Below, piece after piece: positions 1-9,433 of a stretch of 64,000 bases of DNA; the first letter of the stretch is position 1; each line of letters opens with the position of its first letter. Under the pieces are notes generated by a model. The model was not told the DNA's origin and made no database searches. It was given only the letters and a program-made list of their open reading frames with translations. A program made the translations under genes and the position numbers. The stretch is from the NCBI RefSeq assembly GCF_001426195.1, contig NZ_LMRS01000034.1, forward strand, positions 248,001 to 312,000, in the 5' to 3' direction. This DNA is from Sphingomonas sp. Leaf339 (GTDB lineage Bacteria; Pseudomonadota; Alphaproteobacteria; Sphingomonadales; Sphingomonadaceae).

Positions 1-2
1 GG

Positions 3-650
3 TGGTGCTGGTGCGACGCGCTGTTCATGGCGCCGCCCGCGCTCGTCGCGCTGACGCAGCAGACCGACGATCCCCAGTATCGCGACTTCGCGATGAAGGA
101 GTTCTGGGCGACCACCGACTTCCTGTTCGATCCGGTCGAACACCTGTATTACCGCGACAGCCGCTTCTTCGACCGCCGCGACGACAAGGGGCGCAAGCAG
201 TTCTGGAGCCGCGGCAATGGCTGGGTCTTTGCCGGCATGGCGCGGATCATTCCACTGTTGCCCAAGGGCAGCGCCGACCGTGTCCGCATGGAACGCCTGT
301 TCGTCGAAATGGCGGTGCGACTGAAGGGCCTGCAAAAGCCCGACGGTTATTGGGCGCCCTCGCTGCTCGCGCCCGAAAATGCGCCGCCGGAATCGAGTGG
401 CACCGGCTTCTTCACCTACGGCATGGCGTGGGGGATCAAGGCCGGGCTGCTCGACCGTCCGACCTATGAGCCCGTCGTGCGTCGCGGCTGGGCCGGCCTT
501 GTCCGGGCGATCCAGCCCGATGGCCGGCTCGGCTGGGTGCAACAGGTCAGCGACCGACCGGAAAAAGTGGAGCCGACCGATACGCAATATTACGGCGTCG
601 GCGCGTTCCTGCTGGCGGCCACCGCCGTCGCCGATCTGAATCTCCGCTGA
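3..650 (+). CDS. GH105 unsaturated rhamnogalacturonyl/glucuronyl hydrolase, C-terminal part
   Basis: Open from the first codon of the window, so the N-terminal part lies outside. The visible start reads [12 protein letters not shown], the GH105 (YteR/RhiN) motif around the conserved Asp in the (alpha/alpha)6 barrel (codon at 15-17). RGNGW (about 207-221) and [11 protein letters not shown] (about 403-435) are two further GH105 signatures. The family hydrates the 4,5-double bond of unsaturated uronates at the non-reducing end of lyase products, releasing a 4-deoxy-5-keto-uronate. The stop TGA shares one base with the ATG of kduI, so the two are translationally coupled and act in sequence. Whether the substrate is a galacturonyl or glucuronyl product cannot be read here; the BNR_4 and GH115 genes nearby favour glucuronate. 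Confidence 0.9.
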   Translation, partial: WCWCDALFMAPPALVALTQQTDDPQYRDFAMKEFWATTDFLFDPVEHLYYRDSRFFDRRDDKGRKQFWSRGNGWVFAGMARIIPLLPKGSADRVRMERLFVEMAVRLKGLQKPDGYWAPSLLAPENAPPESSGTGFFTYGMAWGIKAGLLDRPTYEPVVRRGWAGLVRAIQPDGRLGWVQQVSDRPEKVEPTDTQYYGVGAFLLAATAVADLNLR

Positions 651-1486
651 TGTTCGAGCGCACCTATTACGCCAGCCATCCCGACATGATGGATACCGCG
701 TCAGGGCAGGACCTGCGCGACCGGTATCTGGTCGGCGGGCTGTTCCGGGCGGGTGAGATCGTCCTCACCTATTCGCATGGCGAACGCTTCATCATCGGTG
801 GCGCGGTGCCGGCGGGCGATCCGATCGCCCTGCCCCGCCAGACGGAACCGGCCAGCGCGGCGGGACATCCCCTGCTGGAACGTCGCGAGATGAGCGTCGT
901 CAACATCGGCCATGGTGACGGCATCGTCACCGTCGATGGCGAGGCGATCACGATCGCCAAATACGAGGCGCTATATGTACCGATGGGATCGGCCGACGTG
1001 ACCTTCGCGGGCGACGGCGCGCGCTTCTATCTACTGAGCGTCCCGGCCCATGCCGCCTTCCCGCTGCGCAAGCTGGTCCGGGACGAGGCCAATCCGATGG
1101 AGCGCGGCAGCCTGAAGACCTCGAACGAGCGGAGCATCTTCCAGTTGCTGCTGCCGCATACCTGCCAGAGCGCATCGCTGTGCCTGGGGCTCACCATCCT
1201 GAAACCCGGCAGCGTCTGGAACACGATGCCGCCGCATGTTCATGAGCGCCGTTCCGAAATCTATCTGTATTTCGATCTGGAGGACGACAATCGCGTCTTC
1301 CATTATATGGGCCAACCCGACGATCTGCGCCATATCGTGATGGATAACGAGGAGGTGGTGATCTCACCGCCCTGGTCCGTTCACATGGGTGCCGGCACCA
1401 GCAACTACAGCTTCATCTGGGCAATGGCGGGCGAGAATCTCGATTACAACGACATGGACGTGCTCGACATCTGCCAGTTGCGCTGA
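650..1486 (+). CDS. kduI: 5-dehydro-4-deoxy-D-glucuronate isomerase (KduI)
   Basis: This 278-aa protein is the exact length of the E. coli enzyme. It interconverts 5-keto-4-deoxyuronate and 2,5-diketo-3-deoxygluconate, a cytoplasmic step after unsaturated uronate release. The cupin zinc ligands are visible as H196, H198 and E203 ([10 protein letters not shown]) and H245 (PWSVHMG), which are the positions known in E. coli KduI. There is no signal peptide. The gene overlaps the upstream GH105 stop by one base (TGATG). No KduD-type dehydrogenase for the next step is seen in this window, so that gene must lie elsewhere. Confidence 0.96.
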   Translation: MFERTYYASHPDMMDTASGQDLRDRYLVGGLFRAGEIVLTYSHGERFIIGGAVPAGDPIALPRQTEPASAAGHPLLERREMSVVNIGHGDGIVTVDGEAITIAKYEALYVPMGSADVTFAGDGARFYLLSVPAHAAFPLRKLVRDEANPMERGSLKTSNERSIFQLLLPHTCQSASLCLGLTILKPGSVWNTMPPHVHERRSEIYLYFDLEDDNRVFHYMGQPDDLRHIVMDNEEVVISPPWSVHMGAGTSNYSFIWAMAGENLDYNDMDVLDICQLR

Positions 1487-1534
1487 CCCGCTTCCCCTTC
1501 ACCGGCGCTTCGATTAGACGTCGGATCGAAGAGG

Positions 1535-4165
1535 ATGCGGACCATGATCCCATATCGTGAACTTATTCTGGCAATATCGATGCTGGCGGCATCGGCCGTT
1601 CAGGCGGCCCCGCGCGACACGGTACCGCTGACGGCGGACTGGCGTTTTAAGCTCGGCGACCAGCCCATGGCCGCGCAAGCCGCGACGTTCGACGATGCCG
1701 GCTGGTCGCGCGTGTCCCTGCCGCACAACTGGAACCGGATGGGCGGCACCGCCGAACGGCGCACCGATTACCAGAACGTCCACGGCGCCGGCTGGTATCG
1801 CCGCACCTTCGCCACCCCTGACAGCCTCGGCGATCGTCGGGCGTGGATCGAGATCGACGCGGCCAGCATCATCGCCGATGTCTGGGTCAACGGCGTCCAT
1901 CTCGGCCGTCATGCCGGCGCCTTTGCCCGTTTCCGCTTCGACGCGACGGCGGCGCTGAAGCCGGCGGGCGACAATATATTGGTCATCCGGGTCGACAACA
2001 GCTCGCCGCGCGATCCCGGCTCGCCGACCGCGGAAGTGCTGCCGATGAACGGCGACTGGCCGATGTATGGCGGCCTGTACCGCGGTGTCTCGCTGGTCAT
2101 GACCGATCCGGTCCGCGTCGCGATGCGCGATTTCGGCGGCCCCGGCATCTATGCCCGCACGCTGACCGCCGATGCGACGCGCGCCAAGGTATCAGTAACG
2201 ACGCGGCTGGAAAACGATCGCCGCCGCGCCGCCGGCGTGCGTGTGCAGGCAACCGTGCTGGACGCCACCGGCCGAACGGTCGCGACCGCCGCCACCCCCG
2301 CGACCATCGCCGCCACCGGATCGGGCGTCACCACCCAGACGATCGCCGTCCCGACCCCTCACCTGTGGAACGGTGTCGCCGATCCCTATCTCTACACACT
2401 GCGCGTCGAGGTTGTCGGCAAGGGTGGCGCGATGCTGGACCGGGTCGAACAGCCGCTCGGTATCCGCACCTTCCGCATTGACCCGGACACCGGCTTTCAC
2501 CTGAACGGTCGCGCGCTACCCCTGCGCGGTGTGTCCCGTCATCAGGACCGGCCGGTGAAGGGTTGGGCGATCGACGACGCCGACATCGCCGAGGATATGG
2601 CGATCATCAAGGATATCGGCGCCAACACACTACGCCTGGCGCATTATCAACATGCCGACGCCGCCTATGCCGCCACCGACAAAGCCGGCCTGGTGACATG
2701 GGCGGAGATACCGCTGGTCGATCGCTCCGCCCCCTGGGCCAGCGCGACGACGACACCGGGCTTCGCCGCCAATGCCGAACAGCAACTGCGCGAATTGATC
2801 CGCCAGAATTACAACCATCCTTCGATCGCCGTCTGGTCAATCGCCAACGAAGTGAACCTCGAAGCCGCCAAGGGTCGCGGTACGTCGAACGCCCGGCCGC
2901 TGCTCGAACGCCTGCAGCGCGTCGTTCATGATGAAGACCCGTCGCGCCCCGCCACGCTGGCCGATTGCTGCGGATCGATCCCGGCGGAGGCGCGCGCGGG
3001 CCTCGATACGGTGGCGGGGATCACCGATGTGATCGGCTATAACCGCTATCATGGCTGGTATGCCAACGACGTCAACCTGCTCGGCCCCGACCTCGCCCGC
3101 CTGCATAAGCTCTATCCGCACCAGCCGATTTCGATCAGCGAATATGGTGCGGGCGGTGCGCTGACCCAGCACAGCGACGATCCGCGCGGTGGCCCGATCG
3201 CCGCATTCGGCCGCCCACATCCGGAGGAATTCCAGAACTATATCCTGGAAGAAAGCTGGCGCCAGATCGCCGCTGCACCCTTCGTCTGGGCGAGCTGGGT
3301 GTGGAACATGTTCGATTTCTCGAACGAGCTGCGGCTGGAAGGCGACCTGACCGACACCAACGACAAGGGGCTGGTGACGTTCGACCGCCGGACGAAGAAG
3401 GACGCGTATTATTTCTACAAGGCGAACTGGTCCGCCGATCCGTTCGTCCACCTGACCGGCAGCCGCCACGCCGATCGCCCCTATCCGCTGGCCGAGGTGA
3501 AGGCATATAGCAACCAGCCAACGCTGCGCCTGACACTGAACGGCCGCGCGATCGGTACGGCGACCTGCGCGATGGGCATCTGCCGCTGGCCGAACGTCGC
3601 GCTGACCCCCGGCGACAACCGGTTCGAGGCATCGGGCGACGGCGTGGCGGATACGATGACATGGCGGTTTGCCGGCCGCGCCGATACCTACGCCATCCGC
3701 GCCGGCACCCTGACCGGCGGGGTAGGCAAGGATGGCAAGCGATGGGGATCGGACGTCTTCATGATCGGCGGCACCGGCCATTTCCGCGACCAGCCCTCAT
3801 CCTCGCGCGGCGGCCAGCCGGGTCCAGTGCGGCCGGTCGCCGGCACTGTGGATCAGGCGCCGTATGAAAGCTGGCGCGAGGGGAATTTTCGCTATGCCAT
3901 TCCCGTCGCCAAGGGGCGGTATCGTGTTACGCTGCACCTGTTCGAACCGGTCGCTGACAAGCACCGCGGCCAGCGCGTCTTCACCGTCGCGGCCGAGGGG
4001 AAGGCGATGGGCAAGCCGATCGACATGGTGCGCGAAGCCGGCGGGGCGATGACCGCGCTGACCCGACGCTTCACGGTCGATGTCGGCGACGGCGTGCTTG
4101 ACCTGAGCTTTGCGGGGCAAGCCGGCGATGCGATGGTGTCGGGGATCGAGGTTGAGCCGTCCTGA
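1535..4165 (+). CDS. GH2 glycoside hydrolase (beta-galactosidase/beta-glucuronidase type) with C-terminal malectin-like domain
   Basis: An 876-aa exported GH2 enzyme. The alternative start at 1544 (M4) has better spacing from the GAGGA at 1530-1534 and begins the Sec signal peptide, which ends near AVQA/AP (about residue 24). The sugar-binding domain (about 30-200) carries the GH2 signatures NWNR and GWYRR. The TIM barrel has the acid/base E439 in WSIANEV and the nucleophile E536 in SISEYG. From about residue 705 to the end there is a malectin-like beta-sandwich (YAIRAGT, YRVTLHLFEP, GIEVEP), probably a carbohydrate-binding module. It lies 48 bp behind kduI on the same strand. The family covers beta-galactosidases, glucuronidases and others; exact specificity is not readable. 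Confidence 0.92.
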   Translation: MRTMIPYRELILAISMLAASAVQAAPRDTVPLTADWRFKLGDQPMAAQAATFDDAGWSRVSLPHNWNRMGGTAERRTDYQNVHGAGWYRRTFATPDSLGDRRAWIEIDAASIIADVWVNGVHLGRHAGAFARFRFDATAALKPAGDNILVIRVDNSSPRDPGSPTAEVLPMNGDWPMYGGLYRGVSLVMTDPVRVAMRDFGGPGIYARTLTADATRAKVSVTTRLENDRRRAAGVRVQATVLDATGRTVATAATPATIAATGSGVTTQTIAVPTPHLWNGVADPYLYTLRVEVVGKGGAMLDRVEQPLGIRTFRIDPDTGFHLNGRALPLRGVSRHQDRPVKGWAIDDADIAEDMAIIKDIGANTLRLAHYQHADAAYAATDKAGLVTWAEIPLVDRSAPWASATTTPGFAANAEQQLRELIRQNYNHPSIAVWSIANEVNLEAAKGRGTSNARPLLERLQRVVHDEDPSRPATLADCCGSIPAEARAGLDTVAGITDVIGYNRYHGWYANDVNLLGPDLARLHKLYPHQPISISEYGAGGALTQHSDDPRGGPIAAFGRPHPEEFQNYILEESWRQIAAAPFVWASWVWNMFDFSNELRLEGDLTDTNDKGLVTFDRRTKKDAYYFYKANWSADPFVHLTGSRHADRPYPLAEVKAYSNQPTLRLTLNGRAIGTATCAMGICRWPNVALTPGDNRFEASGDGVADTMTWRFAGRADTYAIRAGTLTGGVGKDGKRWGSDVFMIGGTGHFRDQPSSSRGGQPGPVRPVAGTVDQAPYESWREGNFRYAIPVAKGRYRVTLHLFEPVADKHRGQRVFTVAAEGKAMGKPIDMVREAGGAMTALTRRFTVDVGDGVLDLSFAGQAGDAMVSGIEVEPS

Positions 4166-4168
4166 ACA

Positions 4169-4194
4169 GCTTCCCCGACCTCTGCCGGGGAAGC
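4169..4194. terminator. Hairpin between convergent GH2 and SDR genes
   Basis: GCTTCCCCG (4169-4177) pairs perfectly with CGGGGAAGC (4186-4194) across an 8-nt loop, just after the GH2 stop and before the 3' end of the minus-strand SDR. No T-run follows, so if it terminates it may do so in both directions. The stem resembles the other ccccgg...ccgggg palindromes at 13769-13872 and 21196-21213. Confidence 0.5.
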
Positions 4195-4234
4195 GAAACG
4201 GCCACGCGCGCGCTTCATGCCCGCTGAACGAGCA

Positions 4235-4981
4235 TCACACGGCGCCGTTCAACCCCGCCATCACCTGATCGAACCGTCCCTCCGCCTCGGCATGGCGGAG
4301 CATCTTCACCCGTTCGACCAGTATCTCCGATGGTGTCGGCTGCTGTTCGAACAGGCCCATCACCTCGTCGATATAGTCGGCAAGCGGCATATACATATCG
4401 CGCGTTGCCTGTCCTGGTGTCAGGTCGGTCTGCACGCCGGGAGGTGCCAGTTCGATCACCTCGACCTGCCCGTGCAACTGGTGCCGCAGCGACAGCGTGT
4501 AGGAATGGATCGCCGCCTTGGTCGCGGAATAGGTCGGCGCCGACACCATCGGCACGAACGCCAGCCCCGACGTGACGTTCACGATTACCGGGTCCGGCTG
4601 GCGCGTCAGATGATCGACCAGCGCGTTGGTCAGCCGGATCGGCCCCAGCAGATTGGTGACGATCATCGCCTCCGCATCCGCCAGATCGCGTGCGCCGGTC
4701 AGGGTTTCGCTGCGCATGATGCCGGCATTGTTGATGACGACGTTCAGCGCGGGATGATCGGCGATCAACCGATCGGCGAACGTGGCGATCGCGGCCGGAT
4801 CCTCGACATCGACGACCATCGCGGCCATCCCGTCATGCCCGGCGATCGTCTCGTCCAGCGCATCGCGGCGGCGGCCGGCGACGATCACCTGATTGCCCAG
4901 CGCGTGAAACCGGCGTGCCAGCGCCTGGCCGATACCGGACCCGCCGCCGGTGATGAGAATGGTGTTGCCGGTCGGTTTCAT
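4235..4981 (-). CDS. Short-chain dehydrogenase (DltE-like SDR)
   Basis: A 248-aa classical SDR, cytoplasmic. The nucleotide-binding motif TGGGSGIG is at 11-18, NNAG at 84-87, the catalytic serine S138 in NVTSGL, and Y151-x3-K155 in YSATK. Basic residues after beta-2 (GRRRD, 36-40) suggest NADP(H). The pattern is of the DltE-like branch of oxidoreductases with no defined substrate. It is convergent with GH2 and divergent from the efflux genes. It does not resemble KduD, so I do not assign it to the uronate pathway. Confidence 0.85.
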   Translation of the reverse strand: MKPTGNTILITGGGSGIGQALARRFHALGNQVIVAGRRRDALDETIAGHDGMAAMVVDVEDPAAIATFADRLIADHPALNVVINNAGIMRSETLTGARDLADAEAMIVTNLLGPIRLTNALVDHLTRQPDPVIVNVTSGLAFVPMVSAPTYSATKAAIHSYTLSLRHQLHGQVEVIELAPPGVQTDLTPGQATRDMYMPLADYIDEVMGLFEQQPTPSEILVERVKMLRHAEAEGRFDQVMAGLNGAV

Positions 4982-5085
4982 CGCAGATTCGTCCTTGCGT
5001 GCAGAAGTGTGATCGAGCGGCCCAACGCACGAGCGACACGATCGGGGCTTTCCGCCGCCGCGCCATCGGCTTAATCGAACGACCG

Positions 5086-6732
5086 ATGATCAACCGTGCG
5101 CGCCGTTTCCTCTCGGAAGAGCAGTGGACCTTCGCCCCGCACGAGGCGCCGGTAATGCCCGGCTCCCCCGGTTCACCCGATCATCCGCATCATCGCCGCC
5201 TTGCCTACGGCCTGATCGCCGTCCTCCTTGGCCTGACCGCCGGGTTCGGCAACGCGCTGATCTCGGCGAACACCTATACGTTGCAGGGTGCGCTGGGCCT
5301 CGATCCGGCGCAGATCGCGTGGTTGCCGACGGTCTATGTGATGACCAACGTGTCGATCAACCTGATCATGATAAAGTTCAGGCAGCAATTCGGCCTGCGC
5401 CCGTTCGCGATGATCTTCCTCGGTATCTATGCGCTCCTCACCTTCGCGCATCTGTTCGTCCACGGCTTCGCGTCGGCGATCGCAGTACGGGCGGCCAGCG
5501 GCATGGCGGGCGCCGCCGTGTCCAGCCTGTGCCTGTATTACATGATGCAGTCGCTGCCCGCGAAATGGCGGCTGAAAGCGGTGGTGCTGGGCATCGGCGT
5601 GCCGCAATGCGCGACGCCGCTCGCGCGCCTGTTCTCGCCCGATCTGCTGGCGATGTCGCAATGGCGGACTTTGTATCTGTTCGAGTTGGGACTGGCGCTG
5701 CTCAGCCTTGCCGCCGTCGCGACGCTCCGCCTGCCGCCGACCACGCGGCAAAAGGCGTTCGAGCCGCTCGATTTCCTCACCTTCGTCCTGTTCGCGGGAT
5801 CGATGGCGCTGTTTTCCGCGGTGCTCGGTCTTGGCCGGATCGTCTGGTGGACGGAAGCCGGGTGGATCGGCTGGGCGCTGATCGCCGCCATCCCGATGCT
5901 GGCGGCGGCGCTGATGATCGAACATCACCGCGCCAATCCACTGCTCAACACCCGCTGGCTGGGCAGCGCCGACATCGTCCGCTTCACGATCGTCACGATC
6001 ATGGCGCGCATCGTCCTGTCCGAACAGACCTATGCCGCGGTCGGCCTGTTGACGACGCTGGGGCAGAACAACGATCAGCTCGTGCCGTTCTTTTCGATCA
6101 TCTTCGCTGCCTCGGTCGCGGGGGTCGTGCTGAGCGCGGTCATGCTCGACGTGAACAAGCTGGCGCATCCGGTGATGCTGTCGATCGGCCTCGTCGCGGT
6201 CGCCGCCTATGTCGATTCCTATTCGACCAGCCTGACGCGCGCGCCGCAGCTTTACCTGACGCAGGCGCTGATCGCGTTTTCCGCGACCTTCTTCCTCGGC
6301 CCATCGCTGCTGTTCGGCATGACGCGCGCGCTGAAGGAGGGGAGCGGCCATATCATCAGCTTCATCGCGCTGTTCGGGATCATCAATTCGATCGGCGGCC
6401 TTGGTGGCGCCGCTTTGCTCGGCACCTATCAGGTGGTGCGCGAGAAGGAGAACAGCGCCGCGATCGTCGAACAGCTCGACGCCAGCAACCCGATCGTGAC
6501 GCAGCGTATCCAGGCAGGCGGCGCGGCGGTAGGTCGCGTCGTCGGCGATCCGGCGCTGCGATCGGCGGAGGGCGCCGCGATCCTGGCCCAGACCGCGACG
6601 CGCGAGGCGAACGTACTGGCGTATGACGACGTATTCCGCCTCGTCGCGATCCTGGCGGCGGCGACGTCGGCCTATCTCGCTTTCCTCCTCGCACGTCGGC
6701 GCTGGCGCGAACGGCGTGCGGTGGCCATGTAG
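5086..6732 (+). CDS. MFS efflux transporter, DHA2/EmrB-like, 14 TM segments
   Basis: An inner-membrane drug/proton antiporter-like protein. Hydrophobic segments start with LAYGLIAVLLGLTAGFG, and about 14 can be counted. The chosen ATG at 5086 gives 548 aa; a GTG at 4999 and an ATG at 5152 are in frame and none has a strong ribosome site, so the start is uncertain. It is followed after 8 bp by an HlyD-type adaptor and then an outer-membrane factor, making a complete EmrAB-TolC-like set. The substrate is unknown. Its position between sugar genes suggests export of something liberated with the glycan, such as an aromatic acid, but this is inference. Confidence 0.88.
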   Translation: MINRARRFLSEEQWTFAPHEAPVMPGSPGSPDHPHHRRLAYGLIAVLLGLTAGFGNALISANTYTLQGALGLDPAQIAWLPTVYVMTNVSINLIMIKFRQQFGLRPFAMIFLGIYALLTFAHLFVHGFASAIAVRAASGMAGAAVSSLCLYYMMQSLPAKWRLKAVVLGIGVPQCATPLARLFSPDLLAMSQWRTLYLFELGLALLSLAAVATLRLPPTTRQKAFEPLDFLTFVLFAGSMALFSAVLGLGRIVWWTEAGWIGWALIAAIPMLAAALMIEHHRANPLLNTRWLGSADIVRFTIVTIMARIVLSEQTYAAVGLLTTLGQNNDQLVPFFSIIFAASVAGVVLSAVMLDVNKLAHPVMLSIGLVAVAAYVDSYSTSLTRAPQLYLTQALIAFSATFFLGPSLLFGMTRALKEGSGHIISFIALFGIINSIGGLGGAALLGTYQVVREKENSAAIVEQLDASNPIVTQRIQAGGAAVGRVVGDPALRSAEGAAILAQTATREANVLAYDDVFRLVAILAAATSAYLAFLLARRRWRERRAVAM

Positions 6733-6740
6733 GGGCCCGC

Positions 6741-7916
6741 ATGACCGATACCCGATCCCCTGTCTCCACCAGCCCTGTCTCCCCCGGCCCCGTGACCGAG
6801 GAACGCGCCGCCGAGGTCGCGCCGGTCGCGGCCCCCGTCGCCGCGCCGGTCGGTTCCGGCTGGCGCCCCGCCCGGCCCAGTCGCACGGCCCTCATCGTCA
6901 TCACACTAGTCGCCATCGCCGGCGTGCTGGCGGTGCTCGCGGCGTGGCGGTTGCCGCCGTTCACGTCGGACTATGAATCGACCGACAACGCCTATGTTCG
7001 CGGTCGCACCACTGTCATCAGTCCGCAGGTGTCGGGATATGTGACGAAGGTGCTGGTCCGCGACTTCGCCACCGTGACCGCCGGTACGCCGCTGGTCCAG
7101 ATCGACGACCGCATCTATCGCCAGCGCGTCGAGCAGGCCGAGGCGCAGGTCGCCGCCCAGTCCGCCACGCTCGACAACGCGCTGCAATCCGCGCGCAGCC
7201 GTCAGGCCAGCCTCGCCGCGCAGACCGCCGCCGTCGCCAATGCCGAGGCGCAGTTGATGCGCGCGCAAGCCGACATGAACCGCGTCAACGACCTCGTCAC
7301 CGACGGATCGGTCAGCTTACGCGAACGCGACCAGACGCTGGCGGCGCTGCGTCAGGCGCAGGCCGGTGTGCGTCAGGCACAGGCCGCGCGCGAGATCGCC
7401 CGTCAGGATATCCGCACCGTTGAGGTCGGTCGTGGCGGCCAGCAGGCGGGTGTTTCGGGTGCGGAAGCGGCCCGTCGCCTCGCGCAGATCGATCTAGCCA
7501 ATACGCTGGTCCGCGCGCCGGAGACGGGTCGCCTGAGCGAGGTCGGCGTGCGGCTGGGGCAGTACGTTACCGCCGGGTCGCAGTTGATGTTCCTCGTGCC
7601 CCCCGAAACCTGGGTCATCGCCAATTTCAAGGAGGCGCAGACCGCGCGGATGGCGGTGGGCCAGCCCGCGTCGTTCACCGTCGATGGCCTCGCCAATGCG
7701 CGCCTGACCGGGCATGTCGAGCGGCTGTCGCCGGCCGCCGGTTCGGAATTCGCGGTGCTGAAATCGGACAATGCGACCGGCAATTTCACCAAGGTGCCGC
7801 AACGCATCGCGGTGCGCATCCGCATCGATCCCGGCCAGCCGCTGATCGACCGGCTGCGCCCAGGCATGTCGGTGCAGGCGCGTGTCGATACCTCGGGTGG
7901 ACCCGCCGTCCGGTGA
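6741..7916 (+). CDS. HlyD/EmrA-family membrane fusion protein
   Basis: A 391-aa periplasmic adaptor with one N-terminal membrane segment (about 50-69) after a proline/alanine-rich cytoplasmic leader. The lipoyl half-motif follows (TDNAYVRG at 81-88, ISPQVSGYV), then a long alpha-helical hairpin rich in Ala/Gln (about 120-240), then the second lipoyl half and beta-barrel (LVRAPETGRLSEVGV). It joins the MFS pump to the outer-membrane channel. The spacing to the MFS stop is 8 bp, and its own TGA overlaps the GTG start of the next gene. Confidence 0.92.
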   Translation: MTDTRSPVSTSPVSPGPVTEERAAEVAPVAAPVAAPVGSGWRPARPSRTALIVITLVAIAGVLAVLAAWRLPPFTSDYESTDNAYVRGRTTVISPQVSGYVTKVLVRDFATVTAGTPLVQIDDRIYRQRVEQAEAQVAAQSATLDNALQSARSRQASLAAQTAAVANAEAQLMRAQADMNRVNDLVTDGSVSLRERDQTLAALRQAQAGVRQAQAAREIARQDIRTVEVGRGGQQAGVSGAEAARRLAQIDLANTLVRAPETGRLSEVGVRLGQYVTAGSQLMFLVPPETWVIANFKEAQTARMAVGQPASFTVDGLANARLTGHVERLSPAAGSEFAVLKSDNATGNFTKVPQRIAVRIRIDPGQPLIDRLRPGMSVQARVDTSGGPAVR

Positions 7917-9298
7917 AGAAGCTCGGCTCGCTGACGGTCGTGCTAGCCCTCGCGGCCTGCGCCGGCCCGCGCCCCGCGCCGCCCGCCGGAGTCGCGGTGG
8001 TCGCGCCGCCGGCCTGGCGCACCGCGCTCGGCCCCGGCGCGCCGATCCGCACCGACTGGTGGAACGCGTTCGGCGACCCGGTGCTGACCGGCTATGTCAC
8101 CCGCGCGCTCGCCAACAGCCCTGATCTCGGCGCCGCCGCCGCGCGGGTCGAGGAAGCGCGCGCCGCCGAGCGCCTCGCTCGTGCACAGCAATCGCCGCTC
8201 GTCACCGCCGGCGTGCCGCTGACCGATGGCCAGACCGTCAGCCCGTTCGGTACGCCCAGCACGGCGATCGGCGCGCAGCCGCTGGTGCAGGCCAGTTACG
8301 ACCTCGACCTGTTCGACCGCCTGAAATCGGCGAGCGCCGCCGCCCGCGCGCAGGCTTTGGCCAGCGAGGGCGCACGCGACACCGTGCGCCTGGCGATCGC
8401 CAGCGGCGTCGCCACAGGCTACATCACGCTGCGCGCGCTCGACCACCGGTTGCTGGTCGCGCGCCAGACGCTGGCGGCGCGCGCGGAGTCGCTGCGCATC
8501 GCCCGCCGCCGCGCGGAGACCGGCTATACGTCGAACCTCGAACTGCGTCAGGCGGAGGGCGAATATCACGCCGCCGAACAACTGGCGCCACAAGCGCAGT
8601 TGCTGATCGCGCGGCAGGAAAATGCACTGAGCGTCCTGATCGGCGATCCGCCCGGCCCGATCACCCGCGGGCTGGCGCTCGACCGGCTCGCCGCGCCCGC
8701 CATCCCCGATGGTCTGCCCGCCGACCTGCTCCGTCGCCGTCCCGACCTGTTCCAGGCCGAACAGACGCTGGTCGCCACCGACCGGAGCCTCGACAGCGCG
8801 CGCGCCGCGCTACTGCCCGGCATCTCCCTCACCGGATCAGCGGGTGTCGTACTGTCGACCGCGTTGTCGAACCCGATCGGCGTCTTCTCGCTGGGTGGCA
8901 GCATCCTGTCACCGCTGTTCGACGGCGGCCGGTTGCGCGCGCAGGCAAGCGCCGCCGCCGCCCGGCGCGATGCCGCCGCCTTCGCCTATCGTCGCAGCGC
9001 GCTGACCGCCTTTCGCGAGGTCGACGACAGCCTCGCCGGCGTCCTGCGCTCGGGCCAGCAGGCGACCGCGCTGGCCGCGCAGCGTGAGGCGCTGGCCGGC
9101 GCGCTGCGCAACGCGTCGAACCGCTACCGGGCCGGATATTCATCGTACATCGACCAGCTCGATGCGCAGCGCGGTCTGCTGACCGCCGAGCTTACATTGA
9201 TTCAGGCGAGGGCCGATCGCCTCAACGCCTATGTCTCTCTCTATCAGGCGCTAGGCGGTGGATGGTCGAGCGCCGACCTCACCGACATTAATCGATAG
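7913..9298 (+). CDS. Outer-membrane efflux lipoprotein, NodT/TolC family
   Basis: A 461-aa outer-membrane factor with a GTG start overlapping the upstream TGA (GTGA). The leader MKKLGSLTVVLALAAC ends in a lipobox with C16. The TolC-type duplicated helical hairpins are visible, for example DLGAAAARVEEARA and LQASYDLDLFDRL in repeat 1 and RRRPDLFQAEQTL and SLGGSILSPLFDGG in repeat 2, as in NodT/CusC-type proteins. It is the last gene of the MFS-HlyD-OMF operon. Confidence 0.92.
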   Translation: MKKLGSLTVVLALAACAGPRPAPPAGVAVVAPPAWRTALGPGAPIRTDWWNAFGDPVLTGYVTRALANSPDLGAAAARVEEARAAERLARAQQSPLVTAGVPLTDGQTVSPFGTPSTAIGAQPLVQASYDLDLFDRLKSASAAARAQALASEGARDTVRLAIASGVATGYITLRALDHRLLVARQTLAARAESLRIARRRAETGYTSNLELRQAEGEYHAAEQLAPQAQLLIARQENALSVLIGDPPGPITRGLALDRLAAPAIPDGLPADLLRRRPDLFQAEQTLVATDRSLDSARAALLPGISLTGSAGVVLSTALSNPIGVFSLGGSILSPLFDGGRLRAQASAAAARRDAAAFAYRRSALTAFREVDDSLAGVLRSGQQATALAAQREALAGALRNASNRYRAGYSSYIDQLDAQRGLLTAELTLIQARADRLNAYVSLYQALGGGWSSADLTDINR

Positions 9299-9433
9299 CA
9301 GTATTTCCATTATATGGGATGACTATCGGAAGTATAGAATACCGATTGCAATCCTAAAATTGATAGTACATATCCGGCCCTAACGGGAGGACGGTCCGAA
9401 CATACGGTCCGCCCCGATCCAGGGGGATGGATA
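9299..9433 (+). promoter_or_regulatory. Upstream region of TonB receptor with ACGGTCCG direct repeat
   Basis: This AT-richer 135-bp stretch has no gene. It contains two copies of ACGGTCCG (9391-9398 and 9404-9411), whose starts are 13 bp apart, just before the ribosome site AGGGGGATG of the receptor. They could be an operator or leader element. No regulator can be assigned. Confidence 0.35.

Noticed and set aside
4217..5074. A 285-codon plus-strand frame across the SDR gene
   Set aside because: It is antisense to a clear SDR and rich in Arg/His/Gln without a family.
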